A DNA stretch of 64,000 nt from Bernardetia sp. (GTDB taxonomy: Bacteria > Bacteroidota > Bacteroidia > Cytophagales > Bernardetiaceae): the NCBI RefSeq assembly GCF_020630935.1, contig NZ_JAHDIG010000003.1, forward strand, positions 75,634 through 139,633. Reading direction: 5' to 3'. Under the pieces are notes generated by a model, which worked only from the letters and a program-made list of their open reading frames with translations, did no database searches and was not told the origin of the DNA. Position numbers and translations under genes: made by a program. Numbering within the stretch: position 1 is the first letter of the stretch; every line of letters starts with the position of its first letter. Positions 8,244-17,794 of this stretch are shown piece by piece.

Positions 8244-11200
8244 ATGCAAAACTCTAAAAATCAGCTTTTTATAGTCTTTGTTGCATTTTTTCTATCTATT
8301 TTTTCGTGTCAAAAAGTGTTTGCCCAACAGACATTTTATACCAACGGAATTACAGATAAGCGCAATACAGTCTATGCGTTTACAAATGCTACCATCTATA
8401 CAGACTACAAAACCAAAATTTCTGAAGCTACTTTAGTCATTAAAGATGGAAAAATTTTGGAAGTAGGAAAAAATATTACTGTTCCTAAAGGTGCTATCGT
8501 AGAAGATTTGAAAGGCAAAGTGATATATCCGTCGTTCATTGATTTATATTCAGACTATGGAATGCCAGCCATAGAAAAATCTAAAGGAGGCGCATGGTGG
8601 CAACTTCAACTTACTCCACAAACTTCTTATGCTTTTGGAAACAATGAAGCTGTGAAAGCGCACCACAAGGCAAGTGAAATGTTTGACCCAACAAATAAAG
8701 TTACACAAAAAGAAGCTGAAGGACTTAGAAAATTGGGCTTTGGAACACTTCTTTCACAACAACAAGATGGTATTGTCAGAGGAACTTCTGCTCTTGTTTT
8801 CTTAGGAGAAGGAGCTGCAAACGAACAGCTTTACAAAACTGATGCAGCCGTAGGGCTTTCATTTAATAAAGGTTCTTCTTCACAATCTTATCCGACTTCT
8901 CTGATGGGTTCAATGGCTCTTTTGCGCCAAACGTATTTGGATGGAAAGTGGTATGCTAGTGGAAATGCAAAGGATAAAAACTTGACGTTGGCATCGTGGA
9001 ATAACATTCAAAATCTGCCTCAAATCTTTGAAGTAGATGATAAACTCAATGCTGTGCGTGCTGATAGATTAGGAGATGAGTTTGGAAAGCAATATATTTT
9101 AAAAGGAAGTGGAGACGAGTATCAAGCCGTTGATTTGATAAAAAATACGGGTGCTGCTTTTATTCTTCCTCTTGAATTTCCAAAAGCTTTTGATGTAAAT
9201 GACCCACTAGATGCTCAATTTATTTCTTTTACAGCTCTCAAACATTGGGAGTATGCCCCTGCCAACGCAGGAATTTTGGAGAAAGCAGATGTAGATTTTG
9301 CATTTACTACTGACGGACTGAAAGACAAATCTAAATTTTTGGAACACCTTAGAAAAGCTGTTGGTGCTGGTCTTTCAAAAGAAAAAGCTCTAAAAGCTCT
9401 TACCTACACGCCAGCAAAACTTTTGGGAGAAGAAAACAATTTGGGAACGCTTAAAAAAGGTGCGATTGCTAACTTTATTATTACTTCTGGAGATTTATTT
9501 TTGTCAAAAACTAAAGTGTATCAAAACTGGATAAAAGGTCAGAAAAATGAAGTTACAGCATATCCAAATTCTAGCTATGCAGGTATTTATGATTTGACAT
9601 TAGAAGAAGATGGCAAACCAAAACTTTATAAATTGGAAGTTTCTGGAGAAGAAGATAACCTAAATTATAAAGTTATTGATGGAAAAGATACGCTCAAAGC
9701 AAAAGGTTCTTACGAAAAGGGAATTTTTGCGTTACAATTCTCTCCTCAAAACCAAACAGAAGCCACTCGCCTTACAGGTTGGTACGATTCAGAAGGAAAA
9801 TATTGGTCGGGTTCAACACGTACGTCAGGAGGAAAGTGGGTTACTTGGAACGCCAAAAATTCAGATTCGAATATGAAAATCAATCAGAATATTGGAGATG
9901 CGCCAAAAGTAGATTCTACCTTGCAAGACTTTAAACCTATGTTTCCTTTTGCGCCTTATGCTTTCCAAGAACAGCCAAAATCTGAAACCGTTTTGATAAA
10001 AAATGCAACGGTTTGGACAAACGAAGCTGATGGAATTTTAGAAAATACGGATGTTCTGTTAGTAAATGGAAAAATTAGTAAAATAGGTAAAAATCTTTCT
10101 GCACCAAATGGAGCAACTACTATCGACGGAACAGGAAAACATCTTACAAGTGGAATTATTGATGAGCATTCTCATATTGCTATTTCTGGAGGAGTAAACG
10201 AAGGCGTATATGCAAATAGTTCAGAAGTTCGAATTGGAGATGTTATTAATCCAGAAGACGTAAATATTTACCGTCATTTGGCAGGTGGTGTAGTCGCTAT
10301 TCAACAGCTTCACGGTTCGGCAAACCCGATTGGAGGACAGTCAGCAGTAGTAAAACTTCGTTGGGGAAAAACAGCCGAAGAAATGAAAATTAAAGGCGCA
10401 CCTGAGCGTATCAAATTTGCACTAGGAGAGAACGTAAAGCATTCAAACTGGTCGGAATACAGCCGTTTTCCACAGTCAAGAATGGGAGTAGAGCAGTTTA
10501 TGATGGATGCTTTCACAAGAGCAAAAGAATATGAAGCAGCTAAAAAAGCAAATCCAATGGCAACTAGAACTGATTTACAAATGGAAGCACTTTTAGAAAT
10601 CATCAATGGAAAACGTCTGATTTCTTGTCATTCCTATATTGCTTCTGAAATTTTGGCAACTATGCGTGTCGCTGAAAAATTTGGTTTTAAAGTCAATGTA
10701 TTTACTCATATTTTGGAAGGCTATAAAGTTGCTCCAGAGATGGCAAAACATGGGGTAGCTGGTTCTACTTTCTCTGATTGGTGGGCGTACAAGTATGAAG
10801 TAAAAGATGCTATTCCGTACAATGCTGCACTTATGAATCAAGCTGGCGTACTTACTTCTATCAACTCTGACGATGCTGAAATGGGAAGAAGACTCAACCA
10901 AGAAGCTGCCAAAACAGTAAAATATGGTGGCGTTTCTCCAGAAGAAGCGTGGAAATTCGTTACGCTCAATCCTGCTAAAATGTTAGGCATTGCTGAGAGA
11001 ACAGGAAGTATAAAAGTTGGAAAAGATGCTGATGTTGTTTTGTGGTCGGATAATCCACTTTCTGTGTATGCAAAAGCAGAAAAAACATTTGTAGATGGTA
11101 TTTTGTATTTTGACAGAGAAAATGACGAAAAATTACGCCGTGAACTAGCAGCAGAACGTGAAAGAATTATTCAAAAGATGATTTCAGCTAAAGAAGGAGG

Positions 11201-11300
11201 CGCACCAACAATGGGCATCAAATTCAAAAAGCAACATATTTGGGATTGTGAAGAAACACAGTTTGACTATTGGAAAACAGTCAATGGAGGAGAAGAATAA
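8244..11300 (+). CDS. Exported double-domain amidohydrolase (imidazolonepropionase-like), one half apparently dead
   Basis: The protein has 1018 residues with a signal peptide ending near VFAQ. It holds two amidohydrolase units in tandem. The first (about 40-440) keeps the flanking composite sheet (IYTDYKTKISEATLVIKDGKI) and the C-terminal LTYTPAKLLGEENNLGTLKKGAIANFIIT. Where the metal-binding HxH should be, however, it reads IDLYSDYG. The second (about 590-1000) is complete: IDEHSHIA with H642 and H644, HSY, THILEGYK and SINSDD with D876. Such enzymes hydrolyse amide-like bonds, often of cyclic dipeptides or prolyl compounds, in the periplasm. It stands alone, followed by a terminator. The substrate is unknown. 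Confidence 0.9.
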   Translation: MQNSKNQLFIVFVAFFLSIFSCQKVFAQQTFYTNGITDKRNTVYAFTNATIYTDYKTKISEATLVIKDGKILEVGKNITVPKGAIVEDLKGKVIYPSFIDLYSDYGMPAIEKSKGGAWWQLQLTPQTSYAFGNNEAVKAHHKASEMFDPTNKVTQKEAEGLRKLGFGTLLSQQQDGIVRGTSALVFLGEGAANEQLYKTDAAVGLSFNKGSSSQSYPTSLMGSMALLRQTYLDGKWYASGNAKDKNLTLASWNNIQNLPQIFEVDDKLNAVRADRLGDEFGKQYILKGSGDEYQAVDLIKNTGAAFILPLEFPKAFDVNDPLDAQFISFTALKHWEYAPANAGILEKADVDFAFTTDGLKDKSKFLEHLRKAVGAGLSKEKALKALTYTPAKLLGEENNLGTLKKGAIANFIITSGDLFLSKTKVYQNWIKGQKNEVTAYPNSSYAGIYDLTLEEDGKPKLYKLEVSGEEDNLNYKVIDGKDTLKAKGSYEKGIFALQFSPQNQTEATRLTGWYDSEGKYWSGSTRTSGGKWVTWNAKNSDSNMKINQNIGDAPKVDSTLQDFKPMFPFAPYAFQEQPKSETVLIKNATVWTNEADGILENTDVLLVNGKISKIGKNLSAPNGATTIDGTGKHLTSGIIDEHSHIAISGGVNEGVYANSSEVRIGDVINPEDVNIYRHLAGGVVAIQQLHGSANPIGGQSAVVKLRWGKTAEEMKIKGAPERIKFALGENVKHSNWSEYSRFPQSRMGVEQFMMDAFTRAKEYEAAKKANPMATRTDLQMEALLEIINGKRLISCHSYIASEILATMRVAEKFGFKVNVFTHILEGYKVAPEMAKHGVAGSTFSDWWAYKYEVKDAIPYNAALMNQAGVLTSINSDDAEMGRRLNQEAAKTVKYGGVSPEEAWKFVTLNPAKMLGIAERTGSIKVGKDADVVLWSDNPLSVYAKAEKTFVDGILYFDRENDEKLRRELAAERERIIQKMISAKEGGAPTMGIKFKKQHIWDCEETQFDYWKTVNGGEE

Positions 11301-11339
11301 AATGTAGCTCACTCTTTAGCGTGAGAAATTATAAAAGCG

Positions 11340-11386
11340 AAGAACACAGATTGAAATTGTATTTTCAGTTTGTGTTCTTTGATTTT
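11340..11386. terminator. Bidirectional terminator between convergent genes
   Basis: The left arm at 11340-11357 (AAGAACACAGATTGAAAT) pairs imperfectly with the right arm at 11361-11379. On the plus strand the stem is followed by a T-rich stretch. It lies between the ends of the amidohydrolase gene and the 11390-12205 gene. Confidence 0.65.
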
Positions 11387-11389
11387 GAA

Positions 11390-12205
11390 TTAATTTAAAG
11401 ACAAGGTGTTATTAATTAGCACTATATTTTTTCTGTTATGTTTTTGTTTTTCCTCTAATAAAAATTGAAGTTCTTTACTAGTAGAAGCATAGAAAGTAAT
11501 CTTTTTAGTTATAGCCAACTTCATTATTTTAATCAAAAATTCAGTGTTGTAAGGATATTTTGAAGATAAATTAATCTTAATAGTTTCATCTACTAACTTG
11601 ATTTCAAGTTTATCAGGAATCTTGCTAAAGATACTATATGATGTATGAATTATTGTTTCAACGTTCTTCCATTGATATACTTTATTAAATGAGATTATTT
11701 TGTCTTGATAAACTTGAAGTGGAGTAGTTCCTATATAATAATTTTTCTTTGCATTTTTGACGGCATTTCTAGATGCTATTATAAGTAAAAAACTAAGAAT
11801 TAGTGCAGAAATTGAAAAAAATACTTTATCTGTAAATGAGCTTTGAGGTTCTATGAAAATATACAAGAATCCAAAGATTGAAGGAATGCATATAATCAAA
11901 GTAAAATATATAACAATAATTGATAGACGATATGTTTTCATATCAGCAGAAACCTCTAAAAGTAATTTATCCTTCTTTCCAGCCTTAATTTCCTTTTCTT
12001 GAGCAGGAACAAAACCAAGTGTTTCTCTCTGTCCACAATATTCTTCATTCATATACTCCCAACTATCCTTCAAAAAAACAGACTGGCAAGCACTACAAAA
12101 AACAACTTCATCATTTGCTTTGATTGTATCGCCTGTAACAGCATCTTGTCTGCCTAAGATGTGAGAGTGATTTTCAGAGTTTAATATGTGGGTATGGTAG
12201 TTCAT
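11390..12205 (-). CDS. Membrane protein with N-terminal RING-like zinc motif
   Basis: This 271-residue protein has no assigned function. The first 65 residues hold a treble-clef-like pattern (HILGRQDAVTGDTIKANDEVVFCSACQSVFLKDSWEYMNEEYCGQ). It is like the prokaryotic RING-like fingers that usually read C-x2-C...H-x2-C, with several ligands replaced here. Two transmembrane helices follow (about 92-115 and 125-148). After them comes a beta-rich domain (TTPLQVYQDKIISFNKVYQWKNVETI) that looks like a bacterial PH-like fold. This architecture suggests a membrane-anchored adaptor rather than an enzyme. It is a single-gene unit. Confidence 0.7.
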   Translation of the reverse strand: MNYHTHILNSENHSHILGRQDAVTGDTIKANDEVVFCSACQSVFLKDSWEYMNEEYCGQRETLGFVPAQEKEIKAGKKDKLLLEVSADMKTYRLSIIVIYFTLIICIPSIFGFLYIFIEPQSSFTDKVFFSISALILSFLLIIASRNAVKNAKKNYYIGTTPLQVYQDKIISFNKVYQWKNVETIIHTSYSIFSKIPDKLEIKLVDETIKINLSSKYPYNTEFLIKIMKLAITKKITFYASTSKELQFLLEEKQKHNRKNIVLINNTLSLN

Positions 12206-12397
12206 TTGGGTAGAGCTATTTATAAAATAATTTTTACTTTAAAGACAAAAATAATTTAATTTGAAGCAATTTATATGAAAAGTAAATAGTCTAAGTAGAA
12301 AAGATAATGTGCTGTTCTCTAAAATTTCATAACCCTTTTTTTATCTTAGCGTTAATAAAACCTATAAAGCCAACTATCTTGAATTACTTTACGTACT

Positions 12398-12868
12398 GTG
12401 TATAACCAAGTAGCTAACAACAAAGTGAAGGAGGAAGAATATACAATCAAACTAAGAAAAATCTTAGACTTGCATTTTACAGAGGTAGCCAAAAAACTCA
12501 ATGTAGTTTTAAGTATTTTACCTAAAGAAACCAAGGAAGTTGAACTAACCATTTTTCTTAGTCAAGAGGGAGATGGAGGATTTAGTATATATGTATCTTT
12601 AAGAGGAAAAGAGTTGTATGTTCTTAATAAACCTATTAGAAGTTCGGCAAATATTTTTCAAGTAAAATACACAAGAAATGGGTTTCAACCAGATGTTCCT
12701 ATGATGGGTTTTGAGGCTGAGTTCGATGTAAATGCTGTACTTTCTAATATTGTTGGTGAATGGTTATTAGAAGTTTGGAATCAAGCTGAAACAAAAAATA
12801 TTACTCTTCCAGTTACAATTGTTGCTGTTGAAGGAGCTATACAAATATTATCATTAAAAATAAACTAA
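12398..12868 (+). CDS. Cytosolic protein of unknown function
   Basis: The protein has 156 residues and no signal peptide or membrane helix, and I do not recognise it. It has an N-terminal helix (KEEEYTIKLRKILDLHFTEVAKKLNVVLSIL), a run of beta strands (VELTIFLSQEGDGGFSIYVSLRGKELYVL) and a C-terminal helix. The reading frame is closed by a stop 18 bases upstream and offers no ATG before residue 80. It must therefore start with GTG, at 12398 or at 12425. It lies 9 bp before the DUF697 gene and is probably cotranscribed with it. Confidence 0.65.
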   Translation: MYNQVANNKVKEEEYTIKLRKILDLHFTEVAKKLNVVLSILPKETKEVELTIFLSQEGDGGFSIYVSLRGKELYVLNKPIRSSANIFQVKYTRNGFQPDVPMMGFEAEFDVNAVLSNIVGEWLLEVWNQAETKNITLPVTIVAVEGAIQILSLKIN

Positions 12869-12877
12869 AAATTACCT

Positions 12878-13774
12878 ATGTGGGATTATCTTCTCTACAA
12901 ATTAAAAGACAAAATGCGCTTAGACGACGACAACGAGCGTGCTGATAAAGTTATTGAAAACTCTGTAATATGGGCAATGGGAGCATCTCTTATTCCTATT
13001 CCATTGGCTGATATGATTGCCGTTACGGTCATTCAGGCAGATATGGTCAGAAGACTAGCAGAAATAAATGGAGTTACTGCCAACAATGCCAATATAGAAT
13101 CGTGGCTTGGAACTCTCTCTGGTGGTGTTTTATCCAAGTTAGGAGCGCAAGCACTCAAACTCATTCCAGGGTGGGGAAGTGTAGCTGGAGGTGTTGGAAT
13201 GGCTGTTTTGTCTGGCGCATCGACGTATGCAGCAGGAAAAACATTTGCCAAACACTTTAGAGAAGGAGGTGATTTAGAAGATTTTGATGCAGATGCAGTA
13301 AAAGGATTTTATGATGAGCAACTTATCAAAGGACGAGATTTTGCCAAGCAGATGAAAGACGAAGTAGAAAAACGTGCTAAGGCTGCTTACGCTGAATTTT
13401 CTGGAGAAGAAGTAAAACAGGAAAATGAAAAAGATTTTGAATTTGAGGAAGTGATGGATTTTGAGGAAGTAGTGGATGAAAAATACCAAAAACAAGAATC
13501 AAAGCAAACTAAGACAACTTCTAACTTCAATCAAGAAGAAGAAGCACCTCACCAAGCAAATCCAACAAGAAATAACACTTCACAAAAAGCTCCAAAAGCA
13601 GAAGGTGTTCCACCAAACAGTGCTGTGGATAAATCTTCTCCATCTTATCAGTCTGCTAAAGAATCGGCTGGAGTGTTGGCAGAGCTTCGCCAACTTGCTA
13701 GTTTGAAGGATAAAGGCATTCTGACAGAAGAAGAATTCCAACGCTTGAAAACAAAACTGATGGAAAAATTGTAG
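12878..13774 (+). CDS. DUF697-family protein with C-terminal SHOCT domain
   Basis: Residues 15-150 match the DUF697/YcjF-like domain: NSVIWAMGASLIPIPLADMIAVTVIQADMVRRLAEINGV, then a glycine-rich amphipathic helical pair (LKLIPGWGSVAGGVGMAVLSGASTYAAGKTFAKHF). A charged, low-complexity linker spans about 180-260. The last 33 residues (VLAELRQLASLKDKGILTEEEFQRLKTKLMEKL) are a textbook SHOCT motif, thought to mediate oligomerisation. It probably associates with the inner membrane through the glycine-rich helices. The role is unknown. It is the second gene of a pair and is closed by a strong terminator. Confidence 0.82.
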   Translation: MWDYLLYKLKDKMRLDDDNERADKVIENSVIWAMGASLIPIPLADMIAVTVIQADMVRRLAEINGVTANNANIESWLGTLSGGVLSKLGAQALKLIPGWGSVAGGVGMAVLSGASTYAAGKTFAKHFREGGDLEDFDADAVKGFYDEQLIKGRDFAKQMKDEVEKRAKAAYAEFSGEEVKQENEKDFEFEEVMDFEEVVDEKYQKQESKQTKTTSNFNQEEEAPHQANPTRNNTSQKAPKAEGVPPNSAVDKSSPSYQSAKESAGVLAELRQLASLKDKGILTEEEFQRLKTKLMEKL

Positions 13775-13785
13775 TTCTTATAGTT

Positions 13786-13828
13786 AAAAACCGTAAACGA
13801 CGGCTTTACTACTCGTTTACGGTTTTTT
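13786..13828 (+). terminator. Strong rho-independent terminator
   Basis: A perfect 15 bp stem (AAAAACCGTAAACGA at 13786-13800, TCGTTTACGGTTTTT at 13813-13827) with a 12-base loop and T-run lies 12 bases after the DUF697 gene. Confidence 0.92.
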
Positions 13829-13859
13829 GCAATTTTTTCATCTAAAAATCAAAACAGCC

Positions 13860-14240
13860 ATGCAAAATAAAAAAACGCTCATCTTAGGAGCAACACCAAA
13901 TCCATCTCGTTATGCTTACTTGGCAGCCGAACGATTGACAAATAAAAATCACGATATTGTTCCTGTTGGTATAAAAAAGGGAGAAGTTTTTGGAAAAGAA
14001 ATTGAGCATCAAACAGACAATCAAGAACTAACTATTCACAACGATATTGATACAATAACGCTTTATGTGGGAGTTCGAAATCAACCAGAATGGTACAATT
14101 ATATTTTAGAAACCAATCCAAAGCGAATTATTTTCAATCCAGGAACAGAAAATCCAGAGCTAATGCAAAAAGCAAGAGAAAAAGGAATTGAAGTAGAAGT
14201 AGCTTGTACGTTGGTAATGCTAGGTTCTGGGCAGTATTAA
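13860..14240 (+). CDS. CoA-binding domain protein (YccU-like)
   Basis: This is a 126-residue single-domain Rossmann protein of the CoA-binding family. It has the nucleotide loop LILGATPNPSRYAYLA, the VGIKKGEVFG strand-turn, IDTITLYVG, IIFNPGTENPE and the C-terminal GIEVEVACTLVML. Relatives bind CoA or an acyl-CoA but have no known reaction. The frame is open 11 codons further upstream, into the T-run of the preceding terminator, so the ATG at 13860 is the real start. Confidence 0.9.
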   Translation: MQNKKTLILGATPNPSRYAYLAAERLTNKNHDIVPVGIKKGEVFGKEIEHQTDNQELTIHNDIDTITLYVGVRNQPEWYNYILETNPKRIIFNPGTENPELMQKAREKGIEVEVACTLVMLGSGQY

Positions 14241-14277
14241 TCAATATAGATTTGCAAAGGTGTAATTAATCATAGGT

Positions 14278-14300
14278 CAAAGGCTTGCCTTTGGCTTTTT
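14278..14300 (+). terminator. Short terminator hairpin
   Basis: CAAAGGC (14278-14284) pairs with GCCTTTG (14287-14293), followed by T-rich sequence, 37 bases after the CoA-binding gene. Confidence 0.6.
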
Positions 14301-14346
14301 ATTTTTTTGCAAATATGTTTATCATAGAAATGGAGACAAAAAAAAG

Positions 14347-14814
14347 TCAAATCTCATCTATCCATTCAAATAAGTATTTTTCATCATATTCAATTTCAAA
14401 TTTTTTGAGTAATAGCAAATACTCTTCCTTAAAATTTCTTTTCTTGTGGTGTTCTGGTTGATTTAAAATATATTTCACAACATTGTCTAATGCAGATTTT
14501 GAGTAGGAAAATGCACCATATCCTTTTTGCCATTCAAATTTTGTTTGTAAGAATTTTTTATCTTTTATCAATTTATTTGAACTGGTTTTCACGTCTTGTA
14601 CTAATTCAGAAATAGGTAGATTAGGTTTTAGTCCAATGAGTAAATGTGTATGGTCTGGCATACAATAAATAGCAAGTAGTTTATGTCCTTTTGCTTGTAC
14701 AACTCCTGTAATATATTTCTGTAGCTCAACTCTAAAGCTCTCTTTAATCAAACTCTTTCTACCTTTCACAGCGAATACAATTTGAATGTAGAGTTGAGAA
14801 TAAACGTTTGCCAT
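14347..14814 (-). mobile_element. RayT-type (IS200-like) HUH transposase
   Basis: This 155-residue Y1 transposase belongs to the IS200/REP-associated group. The HUH motif is H55-T-H57 within MPDHTHLLIGLKP. The nucleophile is probably Tyr115 in VVKYILNQPEHH, and FEWQKGYGAFSYSKS is characteristic of the family. These enzymes cut and rejoin single-stranded DNA at small hairpins. It has no partner TnpB. Upstream of its start lies an array of GTTGC-N3-GCAAC palindromes (14850-15140), the expected substrate hairpins. The gene appears intact. Confidence 0.9.
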
Positions 14815-14849
14815 AATTTGTAATTGATAAACTTTATTGAAAATATAAC

Positions 14850-15138
14850 GTTGCTCTGCAACTTTCTGATAAAAATATGTTTAATTTTCTACAAATATCT
14901 TGTTGCTCTGCAACTCTGCTTTGTTCTAAAATAAAAGGTTATTCAGTTGCATCGCAACGTCCTGTTTGTAGCATTTAATGGTTGATGTGATTGAGAGTTG
15001 CATCGCAACGAAATGTAATTCTGCTTTGTTCTAAAATAATAAATTTATTAAAAGATTGTGCAGCTGTATTGCAATGAAATGTAATAAGCCCTTTGTATGA
15101 TTTGATAAAAATAATGTTACATTACTCTACAACTTGGT
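14850..15138. repeat. REP-like palindrome array next to the RayT gene
   Basis: Four perfect hairpins GTTGC-N3-GCAAC lie at 14850-14862, 14902-14914, 14946-14958 and 14997-15009, with loops TCT, TCT, ATC and ATC. Decayed copies follow near 15060-15075 and 15115-15134. The word TCTGCTTTGTTCTAAAATAA follows two of them (14915-14934 and 15020-15039). The TCT and ATC loop types occur in opposite senses, as in bacterial interspersed mosaic arrays. They fill the space between the transposase and the S9 peptidase gene. Confidence 0.8.
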
Positions 15139-15220
15139 TTTTTTTAAAATAATGAATTAAACAGAATTTTCACTAATTTCCCATTTCAAACAGAATCAAG
15201 AACAAACTACACAGCATCTA

Positions 15221-17749
15221 ATGAAATTAAAATATTTATTTTTATCCTCTTTATTTTTTACTACGACATTTTCCTTTGCTCAAAAATATGAAAGTCAAGA
15301 ACAGGCTTTAGATAGAATTGATGAAATTATGCAAGGCGATAAATTTGTAGGTGTCTTGCCAGAAAATGGGCGTTGGTCATACAATGGAAAAGAGATTTAT
15401 TTTTCTAAAAAGTCATATTTAGAGCCTCTTCCAACGTGGTACAAACAAAGCATTTCGAACGGAAACCCTATTGGAACGCCTCTCAAAATTGCTGAAAATG
15501 ATTTTAATCTGAACCCTAAAAATTACGTTTTTGGAGATAATGCAAGTTTTGAAAATTATAACAGTACCAAAACGGATAAAGTGGTTTCTGTAGATGGAGA
15601 TTTGTATTTGCAAGATATTCAGAATGGAAGTTCAAAACGTCTTACCAATACATTAGAAAACGAACAAAATCCTAGTTTTACACGAAATGATAGTGCTATT
15701 GTTTATCAGAAAGGAAATGATTTGTTTTATTTTTGGTTACAGGGTGAGCAGATAGGACAAACACAGCAAATTACTTCTTTTGTAGATTCAAATAAAAAAG
15801 GAGAAAGCTACTTAAATGATGCTGAAAAATGGCTGAATAGACAACAAACCGACCTCTTAGAAATTGTTAGAATAAATAAAGCTGAAGATTCGGTCAAAAA
15901 TGCACAACCCAAACCGTATCGTTTGACAGCAATTCCCTTGAATGGAAAATATGTTTCATCTGTTCAGATTAGCAACGACGGACGTTATGTAGTTTATGTT
16001 TTGGGAGAATATTCTTCAAAAGCTACCGAAGTTCCGAACTATATCAATGAACTAGGCTATACAGAAAACTTACCTGCTCGTGCAAAAGTAGGAACTACAA
16101 CAGCAAATTTTACATTGCACGTATATGACAGATATGCAAAAGCGAATGATAAAGTAGATTTGTCTAGTTTGCCAAAAATGATGGAAAATCCTGCTTTTTA
16201 TGCAGAGTATGGAAAAGATTTGAAAAGAAGTTCACCAAGAAATGTTTGGATTCATGAAACAAAATGGTCTCCCAACGGAGAAAAAGGTGTGATGGTAGTC
16301 CGTGCAGATGATTCTAAAAGCCGTTGGATTGTAGGAATGGATTGGACAAGTGAGAACGAAAAACTCAAACTGGTAGATTATCAGCAAGATGATGCTTGGA
16401 TAGGAGGCGAAGGAATTAGTGGTTGGCATTCAGAAACAGGAACGCTAGGATGGAAAGACAATGAAACTGTTTATTTTCAGTCTGAAAAAACTGGTTTTTC
16501 TCATCTTTATACCTATAATTTCAAAACAAAAGAGAAAAAACAGCTTACAAATGGAAACTTTGAAGTAACTGATGTTTGGCTTTCAAAAGACCAAAGCACG
16601 TTTTATGTCAGAGCCAACAAAGAAAATCATCACGAATATCATTTATATAAACTTGGCAAGAAAAACGATTTAGAAAAAATAACTTCTCAAAAAGGAGTGT
16701 ATGAAGATTTTGTATTGTCGCCAGATGAGAAATATTGGATAGCTCGTTATTCGTATTCTAATAAGCCGTGGGAGTTGGTAGTTTTTGCAAATAAATCAAA
16801 TGCTCCACAACGAGAAATTACTAATTCAATTACTGATAAATTCAAGAATTATTCTTGGTATCCTAAAGATGTAACTATGGTAGTAGATAGTAGTGGAAAA
16901 AAAATACAGGCAAAGCTAGTAGACTTACCTGATTCTATGACTGAAGGAAGAAAGCCATACGTTTGGTACGAGCCAAAAATCATTACCTTCAAAACACCAG
17001 ATGGTGCAGAAGTTCCTGCAAGACTCTATGAACCCGATGCCAACGTAAAAAATAAAGCTGCTGTGATGTTTGTTCATGGTGCTGGTTATTTGCAGAATGT
17101 TCATTATGGTTGGAGTGCGTATTTTAGAGAATATATGTTTCATAATCTTTTGAGAGAGCAAGGTTATACAGTCATTGATATAGATTATAGGGGAAGTAAA
17201 GGCTATGGTAGAGATTGGAGAACAGCAATTTATCGCCACATGGGAAATAAAGAACTTGTAGATTATGTAGCAGGAGCAGATTATCTTGTCAAAAATCACG
17301 GCATCGATAAAGATAGAATCGGGATTTATGGAGGTTCGTACGGAGGTTTTATGACGATGATGGCAATGTTTAAAGAGCCAAAAGTATTTCGTTCTGGAGC
17401 TGCACTTCGTTCAGTTACAGATTGGGCGCATTACAATCATCCATATACAGCTAACATTCTGAATACACCTGTTGAGGATAGTTTGGCGTATGTGCGTTCG
17501 TCTCCCATTTATTTTGCCGAAGGCTTAGAGGGAGATTTACTTATTTGCCATGGAATGTTAGATACAAATGTTCAGTTCCAAGATGTTGTTCGTTTATCGC
17601 AAAGACTTATAGAACTTAGAAAAGAAAACTGGGAACTCGCTGTTTATCCGATTGAAGGACATGGCTTTGTCTATCCAACCAGCTGGGCAGATGAGTACAA
17701 GCGTATTTATCAACTCTTTGATAGAACCATAGGAAAAGAGAAAGAGTAA
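15221..17749 (+). CDS. Exported S9-family prolyl peptidase (DPP-IV-like)
   Basis: The protein has 842 residues: a signal peptide (MKLKYLFLSSLFFTTTFSFAQ), a beta-propeller N-terminal domain (about 60-580) and an alpha/beta hydrolase domain (about 590-842). The catalytic triad is visible: Ser706 in GGSYGGF, Asp781 in HGMLDTNVQF and His814 in EGHGF. Family members remove dipeptides after proline or alanine, or cleave proline-containing oligopeptides, in the periplasm of Bacteroidota. Length is slightly above DPP-IV. It appears monocistronic, with an acyltransferase gene 45 bp downstream. Confidence 0.93.
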   Translation: MKLKYLFLSSLFFTTTFSFAQKYESQEQALDRIDEIMQGDKFVGVLPENGRWSYNGKEIYFSKKSYLEPLPTWYKQSISNGNPIGTPLKIAENDFNLNPKNYVFGDNASFENYNSTKTDKVVSVDGDLYLQDIQNGSSKRLTNTLENEQNPSFTRNDSAIVYQKGNDLFYFWLQGEQIGQTQQITSFVDSNKKGESYLNDAEKWLNRQQTDLLEIVRINKAEDSVKNAQPKPYRLTAIPLNGKYVSSVQISNDGRYVVYVLGEYSSKATEVPNYINELGYTENLPARAKVGTTTANFTLHVYDRYAKANDKVDLSSLPKMMENPAFYAEYGKDLKRSSPRNVWIHETKWSPNGEKGVMVVRADDSKSRWIVGMDWTSENEKLKLVDYQQDDAWIGGEGISGWHSETGTLGWKDNETVYFQSEKTGFSHLYTYNFKTKEKKQLTNGNFEVTDVWLSKDQSTFYVRANKENHHEYHLYKLGKKNDLEKITSQKGVYEDFVLSPDEKYWIARYSYSNKPWELVVFANKSNAPQREITNSITDKFKNYSWYPKDVTMVVDSSGKKIQAKLVDLPDSMTEGRKPYVWYEPKIITFKTPDGAEVPARLYEPDANVKNKAAVMFVHGAGYLQNVHYGWSAYFREYMFHNLLREQGYTVIDIDYRGSKGYGRDWRTAIYRHMGNKELVDYVAGADYLVKNHGIDKDRIGIYGGSYGGFMTMMAMFKEPKVFRSGAALRSVTDWAHYNHPYTANILNTPVEDSLAYVRSSPIYFAEGLEGDLLICHGMLDTNVQFQDVVRLSQRLIELRKENWELAVYPIEGHGFVYPTSWADEYKRIYQLFDRTIGKEKE

Positions 17750-17794
17750 AACAAGATTTTTTACTCTATAAATCAATTTTGATAAATAATTAAA

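Noticed and set aside
14850-15140. CRISPR-like array
   Set aside because: Repeat units are short palindromes with irregular spacing, two loop types and decayed copies; no cas genes. The RayT gene next door explains them better.
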